This document shows, piece by piece, positions 8,345 through 16,656 of a stretch of 50,277 nt of DNA; the stretch's first letter is position 1, and every line of letters begins with the position of its first letter. Below the pieces are notes generated by a model. It ran no database searches. It was given only the letters and a program-made list of their open reading frames with translations, and had not been told where the DNA came from. Source of the DNA: an uncultured Porphyromonadaceae bacterium. Its GTDB lineage: Bacteria > Bacteroidota > Bacteroidia > Bacteroidales > Muribaculaceae. The DNA is taken from NCBI GenBank assembly GCA_947175295.1, contig CAMWMK010000016.1, positions 1-50,277 of the forward strand. Direction: 5' to 3'. Made by a program: the position numbers and the translations under genes.

Positions 8345-10389
8345 GCTTCCTCCTCTATGATGAGGTTGTCGATTATGAAGTTCTGCCGGTCCATGGTGTT
8401 CTTTCCCATGTAGAATTCCATCAGCTGGTCGTAGCAGTCTTCTTTCTTTATCACCACAGGGTCGAGCCTCATGTCGGGGCCGATGAATTCGGCAAACTCG
8501 TCGGCGTTGATCTCGCCGAGGCCTTTAAACCGGGTGATCTCCGCGTTCTTGCCGAATCTCGCTATAGCCTCCTCGCGCTCCTCGTCGGAGTAGCAGTAAT
8601 ACGTGTCCTTCTCTCCTTCGGCAGCCTCTTTCTTCTTCTTCCCCTTCTTGCGCTTGATTGCTTCCTTGTTGCGCACGCGGAAGAGGGGTGTCTGAAGGAT
8701 ATAGACGTGGCCTTTCTTCACCAGGTCGGGGAAGAACATGAGGAAAAACGTGATGCAGAGCAGTCGGATGTGCATTCCGTCTACGTCGGCATCGGTAGCG
8801 ATGATCACCTTGTTGTAGCGGAGGCCTTCTATTCCGTCCTCTATGTTGAGTGCAGCCTGCAGGAGGTTGAACTCATCGTTCTTGTATACTATCTCCTGGG
8901 TGAGCCCGTAGCTGTTGAGGGGTTTTCCGCGCAGGGAGAAGACAGCCTGGGTCTCGGCGTTGCGCACCTTGGTGATGGTGCCGCTCGCCGAGTCGCCCTC
9001 GGTGATGAATATCGCCGACTCTTCGCGGCGGTCTTCCTTCGCTTTGGCTCCGAGGGTGTCGTTGTAGTGTATGTGGCAGTCGCGCAGCTTCTTATTGTGG
9101 AGGCTTACCTTCTTGGCCTTCTCGCGGGCCATCTTGGCCACTCCCGCCATCGACTTCCGCTCCTTCTCGTTGGTGGCGATCTTCTTGAGCATTATCTCGG
9201 CGGTATCCGTATTCTTATGGAGATAGTCGTCGAGCTCCTTCTTTAAGAAATCGCCGATAAACTTATTGACCGTCACCGTGCTGTTTGGCGCTATCTCCTT
9301 GCTGCCGAGTTTCGTCTTTGTCTGCGACTCGAACACCGGCTCCTGGATGCGGATGCTGACAGCCGCCACGATGCCGTTGCGGATGTCGGCGTATTCATAG
9401 TTCTTGCCTGAGAACGCCTTGATGGTCTTTCCTATGTGCTCCTTGAAGGCAGCGAGATGTGTGCCTCCCTGCGTGGTATGCTGACCGTTGACGAAGGAGT
9501 AGTATTCCTCACCGTTCTGGTCGGTATGGGTGATCACCACCTCGAGGTCTTCCCCCTGCAGATGGATGATGGGGTAGAGGGGAGTGGCGGTGATGTTGTC
9601 TTTCAGCAGGTCGAGCAGGCCGTGGCGGGAGAGATAGCGCTTGCCGTTGAAGTAGATGTGGAGCCCTACGTTGAGGTAGGTGTAGTTGGTCACCATCGTC
9701 TCAATGGTCTCCAGGTCAAACTTATATCCGCGGAAGAGTGTCTCGTCGGGGCGGAAGCATACTAAAGTGCCGTTGTCTTCGGAAGTAGGCATTTTGTCGG
9801 TCTGCTCTATGAGAGCGCCGCGGTCGAAAGCTACGCGTACGCATTCTCCGTCGCGGTAGCTCGTCACTTCGCAATGGGTAGAGAGGGCGTTGACGGCCTT
9901 CAGGCCGACGCCGTTTAGTCCGACCGACTTCTTGAAGTTCTTGTCGTCAAACTTACCGCCCGTATTTATGTCGGAAGCCACTTCCTTCACCTTGCCCAGC
10001 GGTATGCCGCGTCCGTAGTCGCGTATCCTCACTTCGCCCGTTTCGGCTTCGATCGAGATGTCGATGCGTTTGCCGGCTCCCATGTTGAACTCGTCGATGG
10101 AGTTGTCTACCACCTCCTTGATGAGCACATATATGCCGTCTTCGGCATGCGAGCCGTCGCCCAGCTTGCCGATATACATGCCGGGACGCCGGCGGATGTG
10201 TTCGTTCCATTCGAGGGTCTGGATGGCGTCGTCGCCATAACCGTTGTCTGCTACTTTCGCGGGGGTGTCGATTTCCGCTTCGAATTCCTCTTCTTCGGGC
10301 GCGGCGTCGGTCTGCTCTTCGGGAGTATCGAGGTCGAAGAGGCTATCGGTCAGATTGTCTATATTGTCGTATTGGTTGAATTCTTCCAT
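8341..10389 (-). CDS. parE: DNA topoisomerase IV subunit B
   Basis: 682 residues. It is the ATPase/TOPRIM subunit that, with ParC, decatenates daughter chromosomes. The GHKL ATPase motifs are clear: RRRPGMYIG (67-74), EVVDNSIDE (92-100), [10 protein letters not shown], then [21 protein letters not shown] has EGDSASG (Glu-464) and DADVDG (Asp-533/535/537). The C-terminal [15 protein letters not shown] block is the usual end. [11 protein letters not shown] fits Bacteroidales ParE rather than GyrB. The first about 57 residues form an acidic, low-complexity extension before the conserved start. A Lys-rich insert ([17 protein letters not shown]) lies in the TOPRIM domain. It is 27 bases downstream of the hydrolase stop and overlaps coaD. 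Confidence 0.9.
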   Translation of the reverse strand: MEEFNQYDNIDNLTDSLFDLDTPEEQTDAAPEEEEFEAEIDTPAKVADNGYGDDAIQTLEWNEHIRRRPGMYIGKLGDGSHAEDGIYVLIKEVVDNSIDEFNMGAGKRIDISIEAETGEVRIRDYGRGIPLGKVKEVASDINTGGKFDDKNFKKSVGLNGVGLKAVNALSTHCEVTSYRDGECVRVAFDRGALIEQTDKMPTSEDNGTLVCFRPDETLFRGYKFDLETIETMVTNYTYLNVGLHIYFNGKRYLSRHGLLDLLKDNITATPLYPIIHLQGEDLEVVITHTDQNGEEYYSFVNGQHTTQGGTHLAAFKEHIGKTIKAFSGKNYEYADIRNGIVAAVSIRIQEPVFESQTKTKLGSKEIAPNSTVTVNKFIGDFLKKELDDYLHKNTDTAEIMLKKIATNEKERKSMAGVAKMAREKAKKVSLHNKKLRDCHIHYNDTLGAKAKEDRREESAIFITEGDSASGTITKVRNAETQAVFSLRGKPLNSYGLTQEIVYKNDEFNLLQAALNIEDGIEGLRYNKVIIATDADVDGMHIRLLCITFFLMFFPDLVKKGHVYILQTPLFRVRNKEAIKRKKGKKKKEAAEGEKDTYYCYSDEEREEAIARFGKNAEITRFKGLGEINADEFAEFIGPDMRLDPVVIKKEDCYDQLMEFYMGKNTMDRQNFIIDNLIIEEEA

Positions 10390-10416
10390 AGTGAAATAAG
10401 AGAGTGAGGAGTGGGT

Positions 10417-11268
10417 TCAATATATGGCTTCGTCCAGCCATTTCTCGAGTTCGCCGGTCCACTGGCGCTTGTAGGGGAACCTGTCGCGGAATCCCCAGCC
10501 GTGTCCTCCTGCGGGGTAGGCGTGGAGCGTGGCGTTCACCTTATTGGCGAGGAGGGCCGAGTAGTAGTCGATGCTGTTGGCCGGAGGCACTGCCCCGTCG
10601 TCGGAGGAAAGCATGATGAAGGCTTTCGGAGTGTCGGGAGTAACCTGGAGTTCGTTGGAGTAAAGCCTTACGAGCTCATCCGAGGGATTTTCGCCGAGAA
10701 GGTTCTTGCGCGAGCCCATATGGGTCTTCTGCGCGTCCATGCTTACTACGGGATAGAAGAGTATCTGGAAGTCGGGGCGGGTCTCGGGCGAGGAGTAGTG
10801 GGTCGCGAGGGTGGAGGCGAGGTGTCCGCCGGCCGAAGCTCCGGCTATGCCCACTTTCTTCGGGTCTACTCCGAGGTCGTCGGCATATCGGCGCAGTATG
10901 CGCATGGCCTGTTCGGCGTCGGCGAGGGGAATGGAGTTGTCGCCGTAAGGAAGGCGGTATTTCAGCACGGCGTATGTGATGCCCTGGGCGTTGTACCAAT
11001 CGGCCATATCGTGCCCCTCGTGGGCTGAGGCCTCATGGCTGTAGCCTCCTCCGGGACACATCAGCACGGTCTTTCCCGAGGGATTCTTAGGGGTGTAGAC
11101 TGTGATGGCCGGATCTTTCTTGAAGTCCTGGGCCTTTACGCGTTCCGATTTGGATTCTGTCTGTTCAAGGGGATTTTCGTCCCAGAGGAGTATTTCCGTT
11201 TTTTTCTGCGCCGCGGCCGTGAGGCTTGCTGTCAGCAGGCACATCGTCAGGATTTTTATGAGTTTCAT
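10417..11268 (-). CDS. Secreted alpha/beta hydrolase (esterase type)
   Basis: 283 residues. Signal peptide about 1-20 (LLTASLTAAAQ). The alpha/beta-hydrolase fold has an oxyanion HGGG-like loop (CPGGGYSHEA), the nucleophile elbow GASAGG, the acid Asp in SSDDGAVPP and the His in GGHGWGF, so the triad appears complete. This pattern is typical of the BD-FAE/acetyl-xylan-esterase-like family in Bacteroidales, which removes acyl groups from plant or host glycans in the periplasm. Substrate is not predictable here. It is the first gene of a minus-strand run continuing into parE 27 bases on. A -7 box lies at 11300-11307. Confidence 0.82.
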   Translation of the reverse strand: MKLIKILTMCLLTASLTAAAQKKTEILLWDENPLEQTESKSERVKAQDFKKDPAITVYTPKNPSGKTVLMCPGGGYSHEASAHEGHDMADWYNAQGITYAVLKYRLPYGDNSIPLADAEQAMRILRRYADDLGVDPKKVGIAGASAGGHLASTLATHYSSPETRPDFQILFYPVVSMDAQKTHMGSRKNLLGENPSDELVRLYSNELQVTPDTPKAFIMLSSDDGAVPPANSIDYYSALLANKVNATLHAYPAGGHGWGFRDRFPYKRQWTGELEKWLDEAIY

Positions 11269-11299
11269 CGTGTGGAATGCTGTTATGTTGTTTGATTTA

Positions 11300-11307
11300 C
11301 AAAGTTA
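11300..11307 (-). promoter_or_regulatory. Promoter -7 box of the hydrolase-parE run
   Basis: TAACTTTG on the minus strand, 31 bases upstream of the hydrolase ATG. No TTG stands at the expected -33 distance, where the AATTGAG repeat lies instead, so this is a partial match. Confidence 0.5.
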
Positions 11308-11315
11308 CAAAAAAT

Positions 11316-11346
11316 AATTGAGAATTGGGAATTGAGAATTGAGATT
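11316..11346. repeat. AATTGAG-type short tandem repeat
   Basis: Imperfect period-7 array (AATTGAGAATTGGGAATTGAGAATTGAGA pattern) in the divergent gap between the hydrolase and tpx. The same words recur inside RND pump 1 at 36739-36840. The remaining gap up to the tpx start (11451) holds AT-rich sequence with no further element I can name. Confidence 0.7.
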
Positions 11347-11451
11347 TTTCATGTTTCGGGGATGTAAAGGCATATGAATCCATTGAACCAATTGTAGAGA
11401 TGATACGTTTTAACAGTAACTAATGTATTAATATAAAAAATATTTAGATAG

Positions 11452-11949
11452 ATGGCAACAGTAAAATTTCAAGGAGCTCCTGTAAAGACTGTAGGTGAGC
11501 TTCCAGAAGCAGGAGCAGTGGCTCCCGCATTCAGTTTGGCAGCTCAGGACCTTTCCGATTTCGATCTTGAGTCGCTGAAAGGCAAACGAGTAGTACTCAA
11601 TATCTTCCCGAGCATCGACACCGACGTGTGTGCTGCATCGGTAAGGAAATTCAATGTGGAGGCTTCCAGCCTTCCTGATACAGTAGTGGTGTGCGTATCG
11701 GCCGACCTTCCTTTCGCAGCATCGCGTTTCTGCTCGGCCAACGGCATCAAGAACGTAATTACCGGCAGCACTTTCCGCTCCGATTTCGGCAAGGCATACG
11801 GTGTGGAGTTTGCAGAGGGTCCTCTCCGCGGCCTGATGGCGCGCTCGGTAGTAGTGATAGACAAAGACGGCAAGGTGCTCGGCGCCAAGATGGTGGAGGA
11901 GCAGACCAATGAGCCTGACTACCAGTATGTAGCAAGCCTCCTCGCCTGA
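11452..11949 (+). CDS. tpx: Thiol peroxidase (Tpx, atypical 2-Cys peroxiredoxin)
   Basis: 165 residues, the usual Tpx length. It reduces H2O2 and alkyl peroxides using thioredoxin. The peroxidatic Cys-60 lies in SIDTDVCAAS after the family NIFPSIDT motif, and the resolving Cys-94 in ASRFCSANG is at the expected spacing. The active-site Thr-57 is present and RGLMARSVVVIDKDG closes the fold. No signal peptide, so cytoplasmic. It is a single-gene unit: divergent from the hydrolase and convergent with the helicase across a shared terminator at 11978-12015. Confidence 0.94.
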   Translation: MATVKFQGAPVKTVGELPEAGAVAPAFSLAAQDLSDFDLESLKGKRVVLNIFPSIDTDVCAASVRKFNVEASSLPDTVVVCVSADLPFAASRFCSANGIKNVITGSTFRSDFGKAYGVEFAEGPLRGLMARSVVVIDKDGKVLGAKMVEEQTNEPDYQYVASLLA

Positions 11950-11977
11950 TCTCCTTCCATAAGGGATTATAGAAAAG

Positions 11978-12015
11978 AAAAAATGGATTCACCGGCAGGC
12001 GAATCCATTTTTTTT
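11978..12015. terminator. Bidirectional terminator between tpx and the helicase gene
   Basis: Stem AAAAAATGGATTC (11978-11990) pairs with GAATCCATTTTTTT (12001 onward) around a 10-base loop. A-tract before and T-tract after make it work on both strands. It overlaps the last bases of the minus-strand helicase gene. Confidence 0.85.
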
Positions 12016-14122
12016 ATACCTGTTTCAGGACGGAGGGGATAAGTTGGCGGACTTTCTCTCCGAAGCGGACCTTGTAGGATTTGGAGGCATGGTCGTAGGC
12101 CTCGACGGTGCCTTCGCCGAAGACGCGGTGGGTGACTTTGGTTCCTGCAGTCCATACCTCCGAGTCGCCTCCGCCGAGTTCCTCGTCGAGAGTGCGCACC
12201 ATATTCTTCGTGCCTTCGAGCAGCGTCTTGTCGGGATTGCCCTCGATGCGGATGAGACCCTTTTCGATTTCCGAAATGAAGCGCGACGGATATTTGAGCG
12301 CACCGCTCTCGTTGAGATACCCCTCGGAATCGGAAAGGTAAAGCATATCCTTCGCTCGGGTCACTGCCACATACATCAGGCGTCGCTCCTCCTCCTCGCC
12401 GTCGATACGGCGTTCGCGTATTGAGCGGTGGTTGGGGAAGACACCTTCCGTCAAGCCCATGACGAATACGTAGGGATACTCGAGTCCCTTCGCCTGATGG
12501 ATGGTCATCAGGCGCACCTTGTCCTTGTCTTGCTGATGGTCGGTGTTGGTGTAGAGCGCTATCTCGCTCAGATAGTGGTAGAGGTCTGACTCTCCGTCTT
12601 CAAAACGTGTGTTCTCAAACTCGATCATGGAGTTGACAAGCTCCGCGATATTCTCCAGCCGTTCCTCCTCCTCGTCCGTGCGGTACATCGTATCGAGACC
12701 GCTCGTCTGCATAAGTCGCTCCGTAAGGTCGGACACCTTAAGTCCCTCCGCAATGGAACGGGCGTTCTCGATCAATGAGACGAATTCACGTATCGGTTTC
12801 TTTCCGAACGACGGCTCGTCGATATGACGCCGTAGGGTGGGGTAGAGGTAGTCGCCCTCCGACTCCGCCAGCTGCTTTAGCTTTCCGAGGGTCACGCTAC
12901 CGAACTTTCGGGCCGGCACATTGACGATGCGCGTGAACGCCATGTCGTCGTTCTCGTTTGCCGTCAGCCTCAGATAGCTTATTATGTCTTTTATCTCCTT
13001 TCGCTCGAAGAAGCGCACTCCGCCCCACACCGTATAGGGAATCTTCCTCTTTAGAAGCGCCTGCTCTATGCGCCGCGACAGGAACGAGCTGCGGTAGAGC
13101 ACGGCGTTGTCGATGAAGCGGCTTCCCTGCAGAGCGTTGTTCTCTATTGTAGTCGCTATCCATTCCGCCTCCTCGCTCTCGCTTTTGCAGTGCATCCATA
13201 TCGGGAGGCGTTCGTTGAGGCGTACGGCTATGAGCTCCTTTCTTATGCGGTTCTTGTTGTGTGATATTATGCTGTTGGCCACTGCGAGCACGTCGGGTGT
13301 GGAGCGGTAGTTGATGTCGAGGATTACGTCGGTGTCTGCCTTGAAGTTGACGAAAGTCTTCGGGGTGGCCCCGCGCCACTCGTAGATGGCCTGGTCGGGA
13401 TCGCCTACCACAAAAAGATTGCCGTGATGGGAGGCCAGTATCTCTATCAGCTTCCAGTCGTCGCCGCTGCAGTCCTGCACTTCATCCACCATCACATAGT
13501 TGAGTTTCTCCGTCCAGTATTTCCTCGCGTCCTTGAAATGGGTGAGGATATATGTAGCCATATATATGATGTCGTCGTAGTCGAGCGCGAACTGCTTGCG
13601 CTGAAGCTGAATGTAGCGTACCTTTACGTCAGGCGCATCGGTCGGGGCTCCCGGCATAAGATATTTTGCGATATAGCCGTCGGGGTCATATCCCTTGAGC
13701 GCCGCTACGTCTTTCAGCAGCCTTTCGGCGGTGTTTTTCTTGCGGTCTATGCCGAATTCCTGCATAGCCTCCTTGGCGAGGTCCTTGGCATCGGTCTCGT
13801 CGATTATGGAGAAGTTTTTCGGATATCCTAACTTGTAGATTTCCCGTCGGAGAAGCTTGACGCAGAAGCTGTGGATGGTGCAGATGAGGTCGTTGACGTT
13901 GCCGCGGTCTACCATCCCCGCTATGCGGTGTTTCATCTCCTGCGCCGCCTTGTTGGTGAATGTAAGGCATAGCACATTGCCGGGGGAGATACCGAGCTCA
14001 TTGACAAGAAATGCAAAACGATGGGCGAGGACGCGTGTCTTTCCGGAACCTGCTCCGGCCACTACGCGCACCCGTCCTTCAGTGGCCTCCATGGCCTGGT
14101 TCTGCTTTTCGTTGAGAGTCAC
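12014..14122 (-). CDS. UvrD/PcrA-type ATP-dependent DNA helicase
   Basis: 702 residues, SF1A 3'-5' helicase of repair and recombination. The motifs run in order: Q-motif LNEKQNQAM, Walker A AGAGSGKT (22-29), LCLTFTNKAAQEMKHR, Walker B VMVDEVQD, QAIYEWRGA (motif III), DINYRST (motif IV), TIHQAKGLEYPYVFVMGL (motif V) and RRLMYVAVTRAKD (motif VI). The C-terminus has the PcrA-type Tudor-like module (VTHRVFGEGTVEAYD). It is slightly shorter than most PcrA/UvrD proteins. The start is a GTG at 14120-14122, directly preceded on the sense strand by the AACCC-type array 14124-14222. Last gene of the porU-porV-ispF run. Confidence 0.88.
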   Translation of the reverse strand: MTLNEKQNQAMEATEGRVRVVAGAGSGKTRVLAHRFAFLVNELGISPGNVLCLTFTNKAAQEMKHRIAGMVDRGNVNDLICTIHSFCVKLLRREIYKLGYPKNFSIIDETDAKDLAKEAMQEFGIDRKKNTAERLLKDVAALKGYDPDGYIAKYLMPGAPTDAPDVKVRYIQLQRKQFALDYDDIIYMATYILTHFKDARKYWTEKLNYVMVDEVQDCSGDDWKLIEILASHHGNLFVVGDPDQAIYEWRGATPKTFVNFKADTDVILDINYRSTPDVLAVANSIISHNKNRIRKELIAVRLNERLPIWMHCKSESEEAEWIATTIENNALQGSRFIDNAVLYRSSFLSRRIEQALLKRKIPYTVWGGVRFFERKEIKDIISYLRLTANENDDMAFTRIVNVPARKFGSVTLGKLKQLAESEGDYLYPTLRRHIDEPSFGKKPIREFVSLIENARSIAEGLKVSDLTERLMQTSGLDTMYRTDEEEERLENIAELVNSMIEFENTRFEDGESDLYHYLSEIALYTNTDHQQDKDKVRLMTIHQAKGLEYPYVFVMGLTEGVFPNHRSIRERRIDGEEEERRLMYVAVTRAKDMLYLSDSEGYLNESGALKYPSRFISEIEKGLIRIEGNPDKTLLEGTKNMVRTLDEELGGGDSEVWTAGTKVTHRVFGEGTVEAYDHASKSYKVRFGEKVRQLIPSVLKQV

Positions 14123-14123
14123 T

Positions 14124-14222
14124 GGGTGGTTTTTGGGTTTTTGGGTTGTTAGGTTTTTAGGTTTTTAGGTTTTTGGGTTTTTGGGTTTTTGGGTTTTTGG
14201 GTTTTTGGGTTGTTTGGGGTGT
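14124..14222. repeat. Short-period array before the helicase start
   Basis: About 11 imperfect copies of an 8-base unit. On the plus strand it reads GGGTTTTT, with GGGTTGTT and AGGTTTTT variants. On the sense strand of the helicase it is AAAAACCC. It fills nearly the whole 113-base gap between ispF and the helicase and begins next to the GTG start codon. Confidence 0.9.
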
Positions 14223-14235
14223 TATTGCTTTTGGG

Positions 14236-14712
14236 CTATGCCTTTTGGAGCAGGCATACGGCCATTGCGGCGATGCCTTCGCGCCGTCCGGTGAAGCCGA
14301 GCCTCTCCGTGGTGGTGGCCTTCACCGAGACATTGCTTACGTCTGCGGCCATCACTTCAGCAAGCGTGGCGCGCATCGCGTCGATGTAGGGGCGGAACTT
14401 CGGAGCCTCCGCGCAGATCGTGATGTCGCAGTTCACGAGGTCGTAGCCCATCTCCCTGATGAGGCCCATCACGTGGCCGAGGAGTATCTTGCTGTCGATT
14501 CCTTTGTAGCGTGGGTCGGAATCGGGGAAATGCTTTCCTATGTCGCCGAGTGCGAGCGCTCCGAGGAGGGCGTCGCAGAGGGCATGGATGGCCACGTCGG
14601 CGTCGCTGTGGCCGAGAAGTCCATGTGTATGGGGTATCTTGACGCCGCATATCCATAGCTCACGGTCTTCCACGAGGCGGTGGACGTCATAGCCTTGTCC
14701 GATGCGAAACAT
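14236..14712 (-). CDS. ispF: 2-C-methyl-D-erythritol 2,4-cyclodiphosphate synthase
   Basis: 158 residues, standard length. It converts CDP-ME-2-phosphate to ME-cPP plus CMP in the non-mevalonate isoprenoid pathway. Zn ligands Asp-9, His-11 (GYDVHR) and His-43 are present, with GHSDADVAIHALCDALLGAL and the nucleotide loop GDIGKHFPDSD. The C-terminal ATTTERLGFTGRREGIAAMAVCLL is typical. It follows porV by 36 bases, and that spacer is entirely a GGGTTAA array (14714-14746), so no Shine-Dalgarno sequence is available. Confidence 0.95.
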   Translation of the reverse strand: MFRIGQGYDVHRLVEDRELWICGVKIPHTHGLLGHSDADVAIHALCDALLGALALGDIGKHFPDSDPRYKGIDSKILLGHVMGLIREMGYDLVNCDITICAEAPKFRPYIDAMRATLAEVMAADVSNVSVKATTTERLGFTGRREGIAAMAVCLLQKA

Positions 14713-14713
14713 G

Positions 14714-14746
14714 AGGTTAAGGGTTAAGGGTTAAGGGTTAAGGGTT
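14714..14746. repeat. Telomere-like GGGTTAA array before ispF
   Basis: Four to five copies of GGTTAAG/GGGTTAA (period 7) on the plus strand. On the ispF sense strand it reads TTAACCC and ends one base before the ATG. It fills the whole porV-ispF spacer. Confidence 0.9.
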
Positions 14747-14748
14747 GA

Positions 14749-15990
14749 TTAGCGGCGGCGCTTGCCCATGAGGTCGCGCAGGCCGTCCATGTCGAAGCTG
14801 AGGGTGAAGCGCATCGTCTGGTCGAGCGGTGAGCTCTGAGCGGTAGCCAGCATGTAGGAGGCGTCGAGGCGCACCACATTGAGCGAGAATCCGGCGCCGA
14901 AGCCGAAATAGCTTCGTCCGCCCTTCATGGCGTTCTCATAGTTGTAGCCCATGCGCAGGAAGAACTGATCGTTGTAGGAGTATTCCGCACCGAGCGACAC
15001 ATTGATTTCCTTAAGCTCTTCTGAAAAACCTCCGGGGGCATCCGAGAAGCTCTTGAAGATACCGGAGATCGGCGACATCGTCTCCCATTTCTGGAGGGCT
15101 TCGTCGAAGGCTGCGGAGTTCTGGGCTTCGTCTTTGTTCGGATCGTAGTATGCGCCTCCTTCATTGACGTAGTCGCTTTCCCTCGGCTTTGTAGGCACGA
15201 GAAGCTTGTTCAGGTCAAGGCCGATGGAGAGGAGGTTGTAGTCGGCGAGCGGAAACGTGAAGTTGGTGCCGAGTCGGAGGTTGGTCGGAAGGTAGTAGTA
15301 GTTGGTGCCGTGGTCGTAGCTCACCTTCGAGCCGATATTGCTTATGTTGAAGCCCCAGCTCCACTGGCATTCACTGCGCCCGATGAGCGGGAACGTAGTG
15401 TAGTAGCCGCTGAGGTCGACCGCGAAAGCGGAGCCGGCGGTGTTGGTGTCGCCCGAATATGAATCCTCGTAGGAAAGGTCGGATAGTATATAGCGGAGCA
15501 CGACGCCCATTGAGAATTTCTCGCTTAGCTTGCGTGAGTATCCGAAGTCTACTGCGAATTCATAGGGGTTGATGGTGTTGTTGCCTACGCCTTCATCCAC
15601 GATCACCTCGCCGAGCGAGAAATAGCGCAGGGATGCGCTGAGGGCCTGGTTGTCGGCGCTTCCAAGCTTCAGGTAGCCGCTGACGTCGGCCAGGAAGATG
15701 TCGTTGACGATCTTGCGGAGCCAGGGGGTATAGCTGATGCCTACTCCGCCGGCGGAATATGCGAATGCATATTTCGAAGGGTTCCAGAACTGGGCGTTGA
15801 TGTCGGCGTCGGTAGCCGCGCCGAGGTTGCCCATCGCGCTGCCTCGCGCGTCGGGAGTGATGCTGAGAGTCGTCACGCCGGTCTGCACCGGATTGAACTC
15901 ATTGTCTTTTATGTCGTTGCCGCTTTGAGCCGAAGCGTGGAGAGCCAAGGCTGAAGCCGCTATCGTGCAGAGTGTTCTTGAAGTTGTCAT
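14749..15990 (-). CDS. porV: Type IX secretion system outer membrane protein PorV
   Basis: 413 residues. Signal peptide about 1-21 (ALALHASAQ). The sequence then shows the FadL-like barrel with PorV hallmarks: LSITPDARGSAMGNLGAATD, AQFWNPSKYAF, VGISYTPWLR and a terminal strand MRFTLSFDMDGLRDLMGKRR. PorV shuttles T9SS cargo from the translocon to the attachment complex with PorU. It lies downstream of porU as in other Bacteroidota, with one small FAH-like gene between them (57-base gap to that gene). Acidic insert PNKDEAQNSAAFDEAL is a surface loop. Confidence 0.92.
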   Translation of the reverse strand: MTTSRTLCTIAASALALHASAQSGNDIKDNEFNPVQTGVTTLSITPDARGSAMGNLGAATDADINAQFWNPSKYAFAYSAGGVGISYTPWLRKIVNDIFLADVSGYLKLGSADNQALSASLRYFSLGEVIVDEGVGNNTINPYEFAVDFGYSRKLSEKFSMGVVLRYILSDLSYEDSYSGDTNTAGSAFAVDLSGYYTTFPLIGRSECQWSWGFNISNIGSKVSYDHGTNYYYLPTNLRLGTNFTFPLADYNLLSIGLDLNKLLVPTKPRESDYVNEGGAYYDPNKDEAQNSAAFDEALQKWETMSPISGIFKSFSDAPGGFSEELKEINVSLGAEYSYNDQFFLRMGYNYENAMKGGRSYFGFGAGFSLNVVRLDASYMLATAQSSPLDQTMRFTLSFDMDGLRDLMGKRRR

Positions 15991-16047
15991 ATGCTAATTA
16001 ACGTGAAGACTGTTCTTTTTATTATTCGGGATGTCCGGCGGTTGGTG

Positions 16048-16656
16048 TCAGCGGATGTTGAAGGCGAGCGATTCCTCTCCGTCGATGCTGAGTGTGGCCC
16101 TGCTGTCGGGCCTCACTTCGGGTCCTGAGCCCGCTATGCCGATCAGCAGCAGGTCGCCCGTCTTTAGTGTATTGTCGCGGCTTATCGCGGCTATTGTCTC
16201 TTCCAGAGCGGGCCCCTTGGCTGCAGGCGTGAAGTCTGTCTGCTGTGAGGCTTCTGCTGAGTCGATCCTCAGCGAGCATCGGCATCTGCCTATGGCGTCC
16301 ATGTCCATGGGCCTCAGCTTTCCAAGGGCCAGGCCCCTGTCGTAGCTGACTGCCGTGGTCCAGGGAAGTCCGGCCTTTCTTAGGGAATCGAGAAGGTCGG
16401 CAGCCACCATCACCACAGCCGGCGCGGCGGAATCCACATATCTTGAGGCAAACCTCGGAGCTATCCCTTTGCCGAGTTTGCCGATCCTTACGGCCAGTGC
16501 CGTCCTCGCCTCAAACCGTGACGCGAAGTCGGGCACGAAATATGGGTTGCCTCCCTGCAGGATGGCCGACTGGGATATGATGGTCCATACCGGCTGCGCT
16601 GCGGTCTCCGCTGCGGATGGGTCCAGAAAGTCGTTGACTATTGCGTAGATTGTCAT
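16048..16656 (-). CDS. Fumarylacetoacetate hydrolase-like protein, metal-site residues apparently lost
   Basis: 202 residues from the ATG at 16654-16656, which overlaps the porU stop by 4 bases. A longer open frame extends upstream within porU but lacks the fold. The body follows the FAH fold: NPYFVPDFASRFE, RIGKLGKGI, ASRYVDSAAPAV, KAGLPWTTAVSYDRG and TGDLLLIGIAGSG. In active members two Glu of an E-x-E pair precede the (V)VIGK stretch to bind Mg/Mn. Here that segment reads EARTALAVRIGK, so the pair seems absent. The usual GxDF(T)xRD is replaced by VVMVAADLLD. It may therefore be a non-catalytic homologue. It is translationally coupled to porU and lies just before porV, which invites a role linked to the T9SS. 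This is inferred. Confidence 0.65.
   Translation of the reverse strand: MTIYAIVNDFLDPSAAETAAQPVWTIISQSAILQGGNPYFVPDFASRFEARTALAVRIGKLGKGIAPRFASRYVDSAAPAVVMVAADLLDSLRKAGLPWTTAVSYDRGLALGKLRPMDMDAIGRCRCSLRIDSAEASQQTDFTPAAKGPALEETIAAISRDNTLKTGDLLLIGIAGSGPEVRPDSRATLSIDGEESLAFNIR

Noticed and set aside
14124..14746. GGGTTTTT and GGGTTAA arrays as CRISPR or telomere
   Set aside because: Units are 7-8 bases with no unique spacers and no cas genes. They are internal to an operon, not at a chromosome end.
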